A DNA stretch of 64,000 nt, taken from NCBI GenBank assembly GCA_010909165.1, contig VJWM01000187.1, positions 372,001 to 436,000 of the forward strand. The letters run 5' to 3'. Made by a program: the position numbers and the translations under genes. Shown in pieces: positions 1 to 10,990 of the stretch. The stretch is from Anthoceros angustus (Eukaryota > Streptophyta > Anthocerotopsida > Anthocerotales > Anthocerotaceae). Numbering within the stretch: the first letter of the stretch is position 1; each line of letters starts with the position of its first letter. The notes under the pieces were generated by a model. That model had not been told where the DNA came from. It saw only the letters and a program-made list of their open reading frames with translations, and made no database searches.

Positions 1-926
1 TGGAGCTTGAAATGACAACTTGCATGCAGAGAAGGAAGTCAACCAAGAACAACCTTTAGACTAAACCACATCCTTGTAGAGGCGGTGAAAACCAAGCGTG
101 GGATGAAAACAATCACTACTATTCAAGTTTTGAAAAGGGTGGAGACCCCATTAAAAGCGTTGAGCGTTTTTAGAGGACTTAACTTTCTGAAGGAGAAGCT
201 CTTTTGCCCACCAAAATTTTCAAACCTCCTAGGAGCAAAGATTTGCATAGTACTAAATTGCAATCAAGAATGTAGGTCGCTAGAATGAAGGTGGCGAGAT
301 AGTCTAAAATCTTATGTGAAACGAGTCATGTCCATGCACACGATGTTTGATTTAACGTAAGCAAAAATCTTGTCACTAAAGGGCGTGGAAAGGTATTTTT
401 CAATCCATGAAGTCCATCGGCAAACCTTTAACTTGCATGGTCGGAGTGTGCATGAGTGTAAGTGTTGGGAATGCGTGTTGACGATGCCGACCGTGGAATG
501 CGATGCGGATGTATGGATGGGCGCGGTCGGATGCATAGGATTCAAACATTGATTAATGGAGGAGTCTGTCACGGCATATATGTCGACTATGTGCGACGCG
601 ACATACTCCTCACATCATTCTTGGCACCGGGACAAACATTTGACCCCTTGCTTGCAAGCATAACAAATTGGCCGTCATAATGCACATCTATTGATACATT
701 TAATTTTACGTAGTGAGAAAAAGTCATGACCATCTGCATGCTAGTATGTGAGCTCAGCACACAGTGAGCTATTTGATTGAAGGCAAGTTCACAAGATAAT
801 CTAAGGCTCAATTCTGAGCTCTTCCAAACAAAAATTCCACTTTGCAAAAACCATGCTTGCATTTTATAACGGATGCATGCGGACGCAAAAATCGGTAAGT
901 GCTCTTGGCGTACTCACCGCCACGTA
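1..926 (+). repeat. R unit 1 (partial), tandem-array repeat
   Basis: This segment aligns base for base, apart from small indels, with 11,698-12,486, 23,696-24,610, 45,375-45,552 and 59,750-59,917. It shares blocks such as TGGAGCTTGAAATGACAACT at its start. It begins inside the unit and stops at about 926, where element A starts; the equivalent sequence in R3 (24,610 onward) does not resume after element A, so the rest of R1 is lost. I see no host gene in it. The short ORFs here are not kept in frame between R copies. Confidence 0.85.
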
Positions 927-1491
927 GTCGCTGCTGCAGGGGCCTCTCGACGCGCCCAGCTTGAATTTTTTCTGGTAGTGCAGTGAATTTTAGAGAGAAT
1001 TGACCTTTTGGTCATTGTTTTACCAGAGTAAAATTCATTACAATATAGTAGAAAATCATCTACCATCAAGGTACAAAACAATGAACCATCCAAGTGGGTA
1101 AAATCATCTACCATCAAGGTAGAAAATAGAGCACTAGAGTAGAAAACATGACGACCAAGTGAATACCAGGTCTAGAAGCTCATTCTAGAAATCCCACCAA
1201 AATCGCTAATCGACAAAACATTTTCATTAAATAATATTCATGCGGATCCGGGATATACAAAAACCAACAAAGAAACCTTTTCTTTGCGAGTTTCTGTATA
1301 TCCGTAATGGCATGAACAAATTCAACTAATGAAGAGTAAATACCAATAGATTGAACTCTGCTAGATTGAACTCTACTTCAACAACAATGGAACCTACAAA
1401 CAAAACGAAAACAGCACACAAACCGTGATTAGGCTGATACTAGAAAACACTGGAAATAATCATAGCAAATACTTAAGAAATGATACTCACC

Positions 1492-4400
1492 TTATTTAGG
1501 GAAATTTACTGTACAATTATACAGATTGAAAACGTAATTTTCACGACCACTTGGCTTGATTGGCACTTGTACAAAGATCATCATTCGGCAACCAATTGAT
1601 GAAGGCGAGGACTTGGACGAAATTGTCCCTCTTCCCGCAAGGTGACAACCTAATAAAATACAACCATTGATTTTCAATGTATGATTAATAAAGAGCATAA
1701 GAAAACTTACCAATCACGGATTTTCGCGAGATAGCGGCAAATATCTCGAGGCACATTTCCTCGCTCTGTTCTCTTTCCACGCAGCCTTGAACCTCTTGCT
1801 CTATCTGCTGCGCTTGATTTCTCTTGATGCTTAATGTGCTCTTGTCTCCTCTCCACATTTCTCCGCCTCAATCTCAAGGGCTTTCTCTCTTTTGCTTAGA
1901 GACTCGTAATTCAAGCGCTTTACGCCTCTCTATAAGAGCCTCCAAATCCTTTTGCCTGAAACTCCAATTGCTTCATCATCATACTCCAATTCCCGCGATC
2001 TCAAGAAGCTCAAAGCCACTTCCATTTCCATCACAGTCGCAATACGATATCGAGGTGCTACCACGGCCACATTTACATCTGGTTAACTTCGATGACCGAT
2101 CACACTCACTATGCACAATGCCCTCCAACGGAGGGACCATCGCATCCACTTCCCTCGAGTGTATCAATGTTGAAATGAGGGATGAAGGTCGCTTACACTA
2201 GTCGCAGGATTCACAACCGCCAAGATAAACATAATCGAAACTCCAAAAGAAGTGAAAACAAACAATGAAAGAATCAACCTTGTCAACATATGGAATTTCA
2301 CTAGAACACCCTGTTGGTCCGTTATCCATCCGGATGCCTTGGCCACCGCTGGGAGGTATGTTTGCAACCAAAACACCAGCCTCCCACCATAACAAAAACC
2401 AGATGATTAAAACAGATCCAACATGGCGATCGCAACCAAGGAACGACAATACCAACACGAACTTGACAATGGACCACATGGTGCAGAAAAACTCAGTTCG
2501 GTGCTGACATTGTTCAGAGGTCTGCTTTCATGATGAACAACAAGAGTGGCCACAGAGACCTAACACACAAAAAACAAGTCAGGACACAGGATTTTGATAA
2601 GTCCCTACAAACTTGCAACAAATCTCAAACACTTACATTGTTAACCTGTTGCACTCGCAAGGGGCGCTGATCTTCAGGCTGACTAGAAAATACAATTTCA
2701 GGAGTCACATTGAGGACTGATTTGGAAGAACACCCTTAAATCATCGCATCCGAAGTTCTTCGTTCAAAAGCTCGATAGGATCCGCTCACCGTGAACAAGG
2801 ACTCTTCTGCTGTTTTGCTTGACTGCACGGTCATATCGCAAACCATATCGAACGCCGAAGGAACATACAAAGGACTCAAATGTCACAAGCTTTCAAAACA
2901 TATTACCTTGAGAATCCAGCATCCGTTTATGGCGGTCACACTTCTCCCAAAGATGAAGGCACCGAGCCATCGTCAACGTGTAATCATTGTTACACGGCAG
3001 CTCTTATTGGTGTAATAGCCCAGGTATGCTTCAGCCATGGTCTTCATGAACCTTGACAACATTCCTTTTGAAACACGAGTTTTGCATACCAAGCCTAGCC
3101 AAAAACAAGCAGTTAGTAAATACAAACCACAAAACTTAAGCCCAAATAACAACAAACTTACATTTGATCTTGGGTTATCAATCGTTGAATTGAACAAAAC
3201 CCCGAATTGTGATTTTTGTCGCTTGCACCACTTGGGAGAGTGTTCAATAACAAAGTTTAAAAAGTTTCGATAACAATTTTTGAAATGCTCCGTAATTCTT
3301 CATGTCCACGCAATGAAATTTAGCTTAATACAAGACATCAAACGTCAAAGATACAATGAACAAACAAAACAACCAAAGGTACAAATGCCATCAGACTTGA
3401 GAGTTATGTAACTTTATGTAACTCCAAACTGGTCATGCAAAAATATGCACACCGCAAACAATAGAGGCATAAGGCCTGTGTTTAAGACCATAAATGAACA
3501 ATCAAAGTGCACCCCTAAACCAACAATATTACCTTTTTGAGCCCCGCCCAAATGAGCATTGATGATCTCGTGTGAAAGAATCCGCCATCATCATCGAAAT
3601 CAACTTCACCTCTTTTCGACATGACACAATCCCAAGGTCCTTGCTGATTTTCATGGACGCAACCAACCGCTCGGGACCCATGGAAAATTCCATGAAACAT
3701 GTTGATCACCAGAACATCAGAACCAAGCCGGCTTTGGTTCAGATGCACTTCCTTGTTAAAATTCGGTTAAAACCACGAAAGAAAGACATCAACTGCACAA
3801 GAGAGATCAAATCGTCATGTGAAAGGAAAGTCGAACTATCAAAATCAACAAGTAAAAAACATCACTACTTTTTCGGAGAAAATCTCTGTCCTTGATTCGA
3901 ACTTGATGGAAAAAGGATATCGAATAAGATTTAGATCCTTGTGAGGGATATCCTCAACAGCAGTATCCCATCCCCTGACCCCACTCACTTTCATAAAGGC
4001 CCTGAGACGACTTCGACACTAGTTATTCTTCCGTTTGGACCTATCCTCCCCACCACTCAAAGCATCATTCACAGCTCCCTCTGGGACTATTGGGTCAAAT
4101 CCGCCTCCAAAATTGCTTCATCATCAATTTCCTCCATACCCATGGCAAAGTCATCTTCGGGACCATCACACTTTAGCCTCTCAAACATATCGAGCACTTC
4201 TTGATCGGGGATGACTCGGTCGGGAACCACAACAGTATGGAATCCACCAAAGAAGCATCTGCTCAACGGCAGCACACAAATCTCTAGACTCTGTGACAGG
4301 CAAGACTCACAACCATGGGATCGTCGGTTATCAAGAAATCATTCTCCCCACAACCGGACCCCTCTCTCATTAATCGACATAGTTAGTAATCTCTGCAAGA

Positions 4401-4685
4401 GGACCTTCAACCAATGCCAGTCGAGTGTCCACCCTTCTCCTCTTCCACAAAACTCGGCACGCCGTCATCCTTCTTGGATGAGAAGTGCCCGGTTTAGGAA
4501 TGTCTTTTGGGAACTAAATAAGTTCCTTCACTGCACCAAGACACCATCAACTTTACCATCATCCTGCGGTGGATGGGTTGCGATGAAGAAGCGGACACAC
4601 TGTCAGTGTATATGGCTTAGCCATGACTTGACCAAGGACCCTTGCTTTTTCCAGTCGAAGGCCCAGGGTTTCTTTTAGGAGCCAT
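1492..4685 (-). pseudogene. Gene 1 of element A: KIAA1958/Crypton-type tyrosine recombinase, degraded
   Basis: The start ATG (4,685-4,683) follows a CAG-like splice site and opens MAPKRNPGPS, as in B and C. The coding sequence runs leftward through about 8 exons with GT-AG introns. Seen in order: a basic N-terminus; a conserved N-terminal region (EVLDMFERLKCDGPEDD, near 4,150); the recombinase core with TNKSCRVTMITR (2,975-3,015) and the downstream Tyr exon near 2,835; then an acidic and coiled-coil C-terminal part ending NFPK and TAA at 1,494-1,492. The block FGVRGGEELHN, which carries the first catalytic Arg in B and C, is missing: near 3,410-3,430 it is replaced by a repeated TTATGTAACT. 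Together with many frameshifts this makes A a pseudogene. The family is inferred from motifs only. Confidence 0.72.
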
Positions 4686-6890
4686 CGCAAAGCCAAAAAG
4701 AATTAGAGTGGACAAGGAACACAACCATCCTAAAGGAGAACTTCACAAACAAAATCAAAACCAAAAACACTTACGTGGTGTTCGAACTTCCAAAACGAAC
4801 TTCTCAAGGGTCTAACAGATGATTATAAAACAATCCAAGACAAAGAGAGGTGGGGACATGGCACGTAATACATTCATTGAATCTACACATTGTTAAATTT
4901 AGTGATCCTTTCCACTTTATGTTAGTGAGAGAAGAGCACTCCTTTCCCAAAATACCCACATACTTCATAATTAGACCTATTTGCCAAATAATAAGAAAAA
5001 CAAAAAAAAGTAGCCCCAGCAGTAAAAAAGAGCATAACGCATCCGAACATTCAATCGTGACTAATCAAGCAAGAAGAGGTTATCACGATTCACGTATGCA
5101 CTGTAATGAACACGCAAACAGTAAGCCTACACAAAAATTTGAATTAAATAACTTATAAGTGGTACCAAAGCAAACTCTTACCACGGTGACCAAACAATGA
5201 CGAAAATGACAAAGACCATCGGTCAATACATACATAATCATACCATATCAAGGATAACACCATAAACAAAACTTCAACTTCATCAAAAGCTTGTCCAAGA
5301 AAGCTTGTCCGCACACAAAACCAATAAGAAAGAGAAGCACGTTTTGCACCGACAAACAAACAAACGATCTGAAATTATAACATTTGAAGCAGGAAAAAGT
5401 AAACCACAAGGACAAATGTAACTCAAGTCACGCACATCGTTAACCAACACTCTCTTACATTAAAAATCTTGCGGAATTACTTCCTGCGTCTCGAAGAATA
5501 CAAAACAATTAAAAATGCTGCTCAACATAAAGAACAATGCATCGAAAACAAGATAAGATAGCATTTTAACAACAACATATCGTAAAGCGAGTAACAAAAG
5601 ACGCTTTCACGTACCAAACAAGGTCCCAAATGTGTCCGCTTACATCCAAACCTTGATCGCATCAAAAGCGAGAGAGTAAGATCACACGAGGAAGGCGAAC
5701 GCTCTCCGAGAAAGAACAAAAAGGCAAGCTTTGCAGACTGACAAAACAAACAAACGATACAGAACCATGACAGCAGGCTGCTATGATGCAGCAGGCTGAT
5801 GTAGGCACAGGACAAACTGCTGTCACAGCTTGCAAAGGCTGTTAACCAACCTCTCTTACGTCCAACAACCTCTTGCAGCCGATTACTCCCTGCGTTTCAA
5901 ACAAGAATAGAAGACAATAAGAACAAAATATTGCTCAACATTATGAACAATGCAAGCTACTGAAGAGAAGATAACATACATTTTCCAACAGCAACATATG
6001 CGTAAACGCAGAGTAACCAGTTGACACAAAAGACATTTGATGACTTACCAAAGTGGTCCCGATCTGTGACCGCCACTTCAAACGAAAACTTGACTGCATC
6101 AAAACACAGCGGGAGAGGGTTACAACACACGAGCAAAGCGAAAACCAATAAGAACAAAGACTTGAGAGCTAGCCGCTTTAAACGACACATTTTAAACCAA
6201 ACAAAACTACACGAAGACACAAGAATGAAACCTAAATAACAAACGATCGTGTGATAGAGACAAGAAGACGGGCAAGACAAAAGAAATGATACCAAGCCAT
6301 GGAACCACGACAACAAGCGGCGGATAAAGGGACACTTCCAACAACAACAAACAAGCAATACGAGATTTTGCGAGAAAGAACACAAGTATCACACATGCAA
6401 CAGGACTGAACAAAAGTAAGCCTAGCTACAACCACAGAAGCTCGAAAGCTCCAAGTCGAAGAGCACGTTTACATGAGAGGAAGTAACACCATAAACAAAA
6501 CCGCACAAAACAACAAGACACAAAACAACAACAAAACCGCACAAAAGAACGAGAAATCAGATAGAAACAAAGAGCACTAGGGACATACAAATCAGATAAC
6601 ATCTTAGCAGGTCTTTCCCTAAGAAATATAAACAATCACGCACAAGCAAAGAACAACATCAACAACAGGACGAAATACACAAAACATCCTACGATATATA
6701 TAGAAACTTGAATACACTACCACCATAGCGGTAGACAAAACACCAAACCAATAGACTAGAAAACAAGAATGAAACAAAACCAAAGCGCCAAATACACAAA
6801 ACAACAACAACAAAACCGCACAAAACAACAAGACACAAAACAACAAGACACAAAACAACGTGAACGCAGATGGACGACTTCAAATGGGAG
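4686..6890. other. Intergenic spacer of element A between gene 1 and the CCTTGGCC cluster
   Basis: This 2.2 kb of A-rich plus-strand sequence is homologous to 16,197-17,740 in B and 35,617-37,130 in C. It holds the presumed leftward gene 1 promoter at its left end. The long minus-strand ORFs here (for example 5,957-6,385) are rich in Cys, Phe, Leu and Val because the plus strand is made of CA/AA-rich repeats. They are not conserved in frame in B or C. I see no gene. Confidence 0.6.
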
Positions 6891-6904
6891 CAAAAGGCCT
6901 TAAC

Positions 6905-7360
6905 CTTTAACAAACCTTGGCCTTGGTACCAAACAACCTTGGCCTTGGACTAAGCAAGCACATGGACCTTAGAGGCAAGACACCTTGGCCTTGAACATGG
7001 GAACCCCTTGGCCTTCGGAAAAGAACCTTCAAAACAGAGCAGCAAAACCTTGGCCTTCGAAACAAATTTTACAGAGACCTTGGCCTTCGAACGAAGGCTG
7101 AGAAAGGCCTTAACCATTGGAAAGGGCCTGAAAGAAACCTTGGCCCAAAAACTTAAAAGACCTTAGCCTAGCGAACCTAGAACACCTTGGCCTTCGAATG
7201 AGCTACAAACCAGACCTTAGCCTTCGGAGCAGAACCAGAAAGACGTTGGCCTGCGAAACTAGAACTAGACAGCTCCTTCCCCGAAACAGAGGAAGGAAGA
7301 CCTTGGCCTACGAAACTAAACACAGAGCAAAACACCTAAGCCTTGGCGCCAGAGACTAGA
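6905..7360 (+). repeat. CCTTGGCC motif cluster of element A
   Basis: The octamer CCTTGGCC, or one-base variants such as CCTTAGCC, recurs about a dozen times in 450 bp, usually followed by TT or TTCG and separated by AAC/GAAC-rich linkers. The cluster lies just upstream of the TATA box at 7,418. Matching clusters occupy the same position in B and C. The motif contains the palindrome GGCC and reads CCTTGGCC/GGCCAAGG on the two strands. It could be a promoter array or a recombinase binding array; the sequence alone does not decide. Confidence 0.7.
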
Positions 7361-7417
7361 CCACCTCGGACTTGAAAAGACAGAATGACAAAAGAACTCG
7401 CGCTCTGAGGGAAGCCA

Positions 7418-7443
7418 TTTATATAGGCCAGCAAACCCTAAAC
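7418..7443 (+). promoter_or_regulatory. TATA box plus telo-box core promoter (element A)
   Basis: TTTATATAGG at 7,418-7,427 is followed 8-10 bp later by AAACCCTAAA. The same pair stands at 18,582 in B and 38,020 in C. A TATA box followed by telo-box is typical of plant promoters for translation and cell-cycle genes. It points rightward, toward the gene 2 position, although gene 2 itself is lost from this copy. Confidence 0.65.
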
Positions 7444-7829
7444 ATTCTCACTCTGGCGGCGCCGCCGTTCTCTCTCTACCAAGCTGGTTTGAATTTACCG
7501 AACCTAACATTCCGAGCCCAATTCCAAACCAACGTAGGTTTGCCATTCGCTGCCGCCGCCGCGCTGTTCAACCAAACCTAGATTCAATTTTCCAAACCTA
7601 GCCTAACGGCACCAAACCTAATCTCCGAACCCCGGCGTGAGCGAACCCGCTACCGCCAACCACGATCGCCACGCACACCATCGAACCATCTAGAACCCTA
7701 ACTTTCGATTAAACAAGATGCACATAGGGTTATCTTCGCCCAACACGCCAGTCGCAGGGCCGCGCGGTCGGCGGTCCGCATTTCGATCACTGCCGTCGCC
7801 AGAGTGACCTCTTGCTCACAGTTTGGCTG
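7444..7829 (+). other. Pyrimidine-rich leader downstream of the TATA box (element A)
   Basis: GC-rich leader containing CT repeats and repeated AACCTA-type motifs (7,490-7,700). It is homologous to 18,605-18,830 in B and 38,045-38,280 in C. It is probably the 5' untranslated region of the rightward transcription unit. No start codon is conserved among the three copies. Confidence 0.5.
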
Positions 7830-9260
7830 GTGTCCTCGGAGAAGGTCTGGCGCAATCGGCTCCTTCCTTTCATCTAGGTACTGCCCACTACATGCGTCTG
7901 ATGCACTTCTTTCTTCAGTCGCCGTTTCTTAGTTCCAGGATCTAGGTGGGTATGCCAAATTGCGCTCTCTGATTCTGCTGCAAACCATCTGATCACGTCC
8001 CTTGCAGCCCACACCGGTGCTCCAGCTTGCGCTCATCTCCTGCCACCGCCAACACGACATCAAGAAGTCTCGACTGGCGTCCTCTGTGGGTACGACGTCA
8101 AGCACACTTGTCTCTTCTTTTGTTTTCGTTGCAGACCAATTGCCAACGCCACCGCTGGCTTTTGCTTCCGCCGCCTCGGTAGCCTGTAATCGCTCGTGAG
8201 TTTGCTTTCAAGCGCCTTGCTTATCAAGTGATTTAATTTGCGAAGTCTCGAGACATAGGCTCAAAACCTCGACGGCGCCCTCCGTGTACGTCACACACTT
8301 ACGTGTCGGTTCTCTTTTGTTTTCGTTGCAGCCCAATTGCCAACGCCCACTGCCTCATGGCTTTTGCTTTTCGCCCTGGATATGTTATCGCATCGTGGAG
8401 TTTGCGCTTCAACCGCCTTGCTTATCAAGTGATTTATTCTGCGAAGTCTCGAGACATAGCGCACAAAACCACTTGAGTGGTCCAATGTAAGAAGTAATGT
8501 GAACGATTAAGCCTCTGTGTCGCCAAACCGACCTTACTTCCATTTGCTTGTTTCCTTTTTCAAAGTCCAGCCATCAAGAATAAGTGTGTCCTCGGAGAAG
8601 GTGCGCAATCGGCTCCTTCCTTTCATCTATCACGCCCACTACATCGATGCACTTCTTGTTGCCATTTCTTAGTTCCGGGATCTAGGTGGGTATGCGCGCT
8701 CTCTCAAAACCATCGATCCGTCCTTGCAGCCCACACGGTGGTCCAGCTTCGCTCATCTCCACCCCCGCGACATCAAGAAGTCTCGTGGCGTCCTCCGTGA
8801 TCTGACGTCAAGCACACTTACGTCTCTTCTCTTTTGTTTTCGTTGCAGCCCAATTGCGCCTTGTCTCGCTTTTGCTTCCGATCTTGCTCTGGATAGCACT
8901 GTATCGCTCGTGAGTTCTTTGCTTTCAAGCGCCTTGCTTATCAAGTGATTTATTCTGCGAAGTCTCGAGACATAGGCTCAAAACCCTCTGGCGTCCTCAG
9001 GTGAGTGCGTTGTCAAACACTTACGTCGTGTCTTCTCTTTTGTTTTCGTTGCAGCCCAGCGCCGGTATCTCATGAGCTTTTGCTTCGATCTTGCTCTGGA
9101 TAACTTTGTATCGCTCGTGAGTTCTTTGCTTTCAATTGCTTATCAAGTGATTTATTCTGCGAAGTCTCGAGACATAGCACAAAACCACTTGAGGTCCAGT
9201 AATGTAATTAATCGACGATTACCAAGCCTACAGTCATGTGACCTTACTTCCATTTGGTTG
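7830..9260 (+). repeat. Nested duplication: two ~710-bp blocks, each with two ~200-bp subunits
   Basis: The block beginning GTGTCCTCGGAGAAGG at 7,830 recurs at 8,586. Inside each block a subunit ending GCGAAGTCTCGAGACATAG is present twice (8,246 and 8,447; 8,960 and 9,165). Each subunit carries a polypyrimidine tract and TTTTCGTTGCAG, which reads as a plant 3' splice site, giving four near-identical acceptors (about 8,130, 8,325, 8,845 and 9,050). B and C lack this expansion. It looks like local tandem duplication of a leader intron/exon module. Confidence 0.75.
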
Positions 9261-9765
9261 TTTCCTTTTTCAAAGTCCATTCTGGCGATCGGTAATGTGA
9301 GGTCCTCGATAGTGTTGTCTCGACCGCTTGACCATGCATCGGCTTAATCTTCGCTGCCTTGCACCTAGATCACACCGAAACACGTGGCCTTAGAGTGGTG
9401 TGCGAGGTCCAACCACACGAAAAACCTAGTAAGTCACCCTACTTTTGCTTTTTGAAGCTTGTATCACGCATGCAGTAGTTATAGAAGCATGCCTGTCAGC
9501 TTTTGTCGCGGGCATGGTAGTTGCAGGAGCATGCACTTGCGCTTGTTCGCTGACGCAGCGTTAGTGGCGGCATGCCGCAACACGCGCGGTGGACGCCACC
9601 GCATGCTTGGGACCGCAAGAACGCCTTGGCTCTCAGCGCCGCCGTCTCTCGACTTCCTTGGCTCTCGACTTCAATTGCAGAGCCTTTGCAGAGCCAAAGT
9701 GTCACGAACGACACACGCACATCACAACAATGTGTCGAGTCAGCGTCTAGTAGATGCATAAATAG

Positions 9766-10030
9766 GCATGCGCAACACGCGGCGTTGAGTGGTATGCCGC
9801 AACACGCGGCGCTGAGTGGCGGCATGCCGCAACACGCGGCGTTGAGTGGCGCGCCGCAACACGCGGCGTTAGTGGCGGCATGCCGCAACACGCGGCGTTG
9901 AGTGGCGGCATGCCGCAACACGCGGCGTTGAGTGGCGTACGCCGCAACACGCGGCGTTGAGTGGCGGCCGCAACACGCGGCGTTGAGTGGCGGCATGCCG
10001 CAACACGCGGCGTTGAGCGGCGGCATGCAT
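9766..10030 (+). repeat. GC-rich ~30-bp minisatellite, about nine units
   Basis: Head-to-tail units of the form GGCATGCCGCAACACGCGGC followed by GTTGAGTGGC. Most unit-to-unit differences are loss of a few bases (for example GGCGCGCCGC for GGCATGCCGC), plus one G-to-C change. A lone related unit lies upstream at about 9,565-9,600. Each unit contains two short palindromes, GCATGC and a CCGC..GCGG stem, so hairpins are possible. ORFs on both strands here arise because the unit length is a multiple of three and are not genes. Confidence 0.9.
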
Positions 10031-10061
10031 GGGCTTGCTGCTGCAGCTTTGGGATGCGGCA

Positions 10062-10985
10062 GATTAGAACGGACGCGGGACGAGAACGGCCGAGGCCGTG
10101 AGGCCGAGACCGTTAGCCGCGGCGCCCGACGCGCCGTCGCCTCGGCGTGGAGCGGCCGAGTCTCTGGGCCGAGACGCGCCCAACTCGATCGCATCATATG
10201 AGCCGAGGTCTCGGATCTTGTTTAGACCGGGTGCCTATACCACCCGGCTTATATGTCATTTCTCTCTCTTAAGAATTTCTACCATCAGATTATTTTTCGC
10301 TTTTTCAACTTTTACACAATAAAAGGATTATCTCAGTAATTAGGCTCTAATCAAAATAGTTTTGGTTAAATCACACATATTCTATTGGAGTAGATGGAGT
10401 GTAATATGGTTCCGTCGCCCGCCTCTTCGAATAGTACTTTTGAGTCTGATTGTATGGTCCGGATAAATGTATTATCATTTCAAATATTTCATCAGCGAGA
10501 ATATTTCTAATTTAAACCATTGTCGAATTCATATATAAAACTTATCTATTTTTTAACTTTAGTACTCACCTCAAAGAGTGAAAACAACTCGTTTTGATTC
10601 TCCGATAACTACAAACAAAAGTAAAAGTAATTAGTCATTTACCTCCATTTCAATTCGGAGAAGATCTTTCTTTGCATATACCTTTTCGACAAGCGTTAAA
10701 CACGTCGTGAAGATTCCCCACATGCTGAAATGTGATCGTATGTTACGAAGAAACATAAACATTAGAATTTTTTGGAATGCAAGCGGATATTACCTTACCT
10801 TCAAACGATGTACCTTTTGAATGTTTTAGTTGTCTCGGTTCTTCCATGAGAGACAACAAGTCTGCTTTCAACTCCTTATTTTCAATTGCTGCCCTATCTG
10901 CATTCAATGCATGAATTAGAATACATAGAATTATATGTAATGAAAATAATAGTGAAAAGAGAAGTTATCGCAGCTTACTTGCTTG
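10062..10985 (-). mobile_element. Inverted fragment of the family's right end (gene 2 side)
   Basis: Read on the minus strand, this matches the right ends of B (about 21,430-22,241) and C (about 40,930-41,790). It opens with the terminal GC-rich block (ATTAGAACGGACGC on the plus strand here equals the complement of the B terminus near 22,225-22,241), followed by the basic-tail exon and upstream exons of gene 2. Divergence from B and C is by substitution as well as indel, so it is an older or different subfamily. It lies against the right side of element A and abuts R2 at 10,991, so A is not a simple full-length copy. Confidence 0.75.
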
Positions 10986-10990
10986 GATTT

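Larger units (their letters stand above)
927..10040 (+). mobile_element. Element A: diverged and rearranged copy of the tyrosine-recombinase transposon family
   Basis: The left end (GTCGCTGCTG then a CCTCTCGACG block) matches the left end of element C at 31,918 and, less well, of B at about 12,490. From here to about 7,440 the copy is collinear with B and C: minus-strand gene 1, AT-rich spacer, CCTTGGCC cluster, TATA/telo-box. Beyond that it departs. The leader is replaced by duplicated segments and a GC-rich minisatellite, and gene 2 is absent in direct orientation. The right limit is uncertain. It lies in R1 between GCCACGTA and lost R sequence, so target-site duplication cannot be assessed. 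It is probably inactive. Confidence 0.75.

Noticed and set aside
5957-6913. Cys/Phe/Val-rich minus-strand ORFs resembling transmembrane proteins
   Set aside because: They mirror CAAAAC-rich sequence; frames are not conserved in B or C.
9766-10030. Possible CRISPR array
   Set aside because: Units are directly adjacent with no unique spacers, and the context is a plant nuclear transposon.
9496-10197. A 233-codon minus-strand ORF (and shorter plus-strand ORFs) over the minisatellite
   Set aside because: The unit length is a multiple of three and stop-free by composition; the repetitive peptide (RHAATQRRV) is an artefact, and the ORF runs across unrelated flanks.
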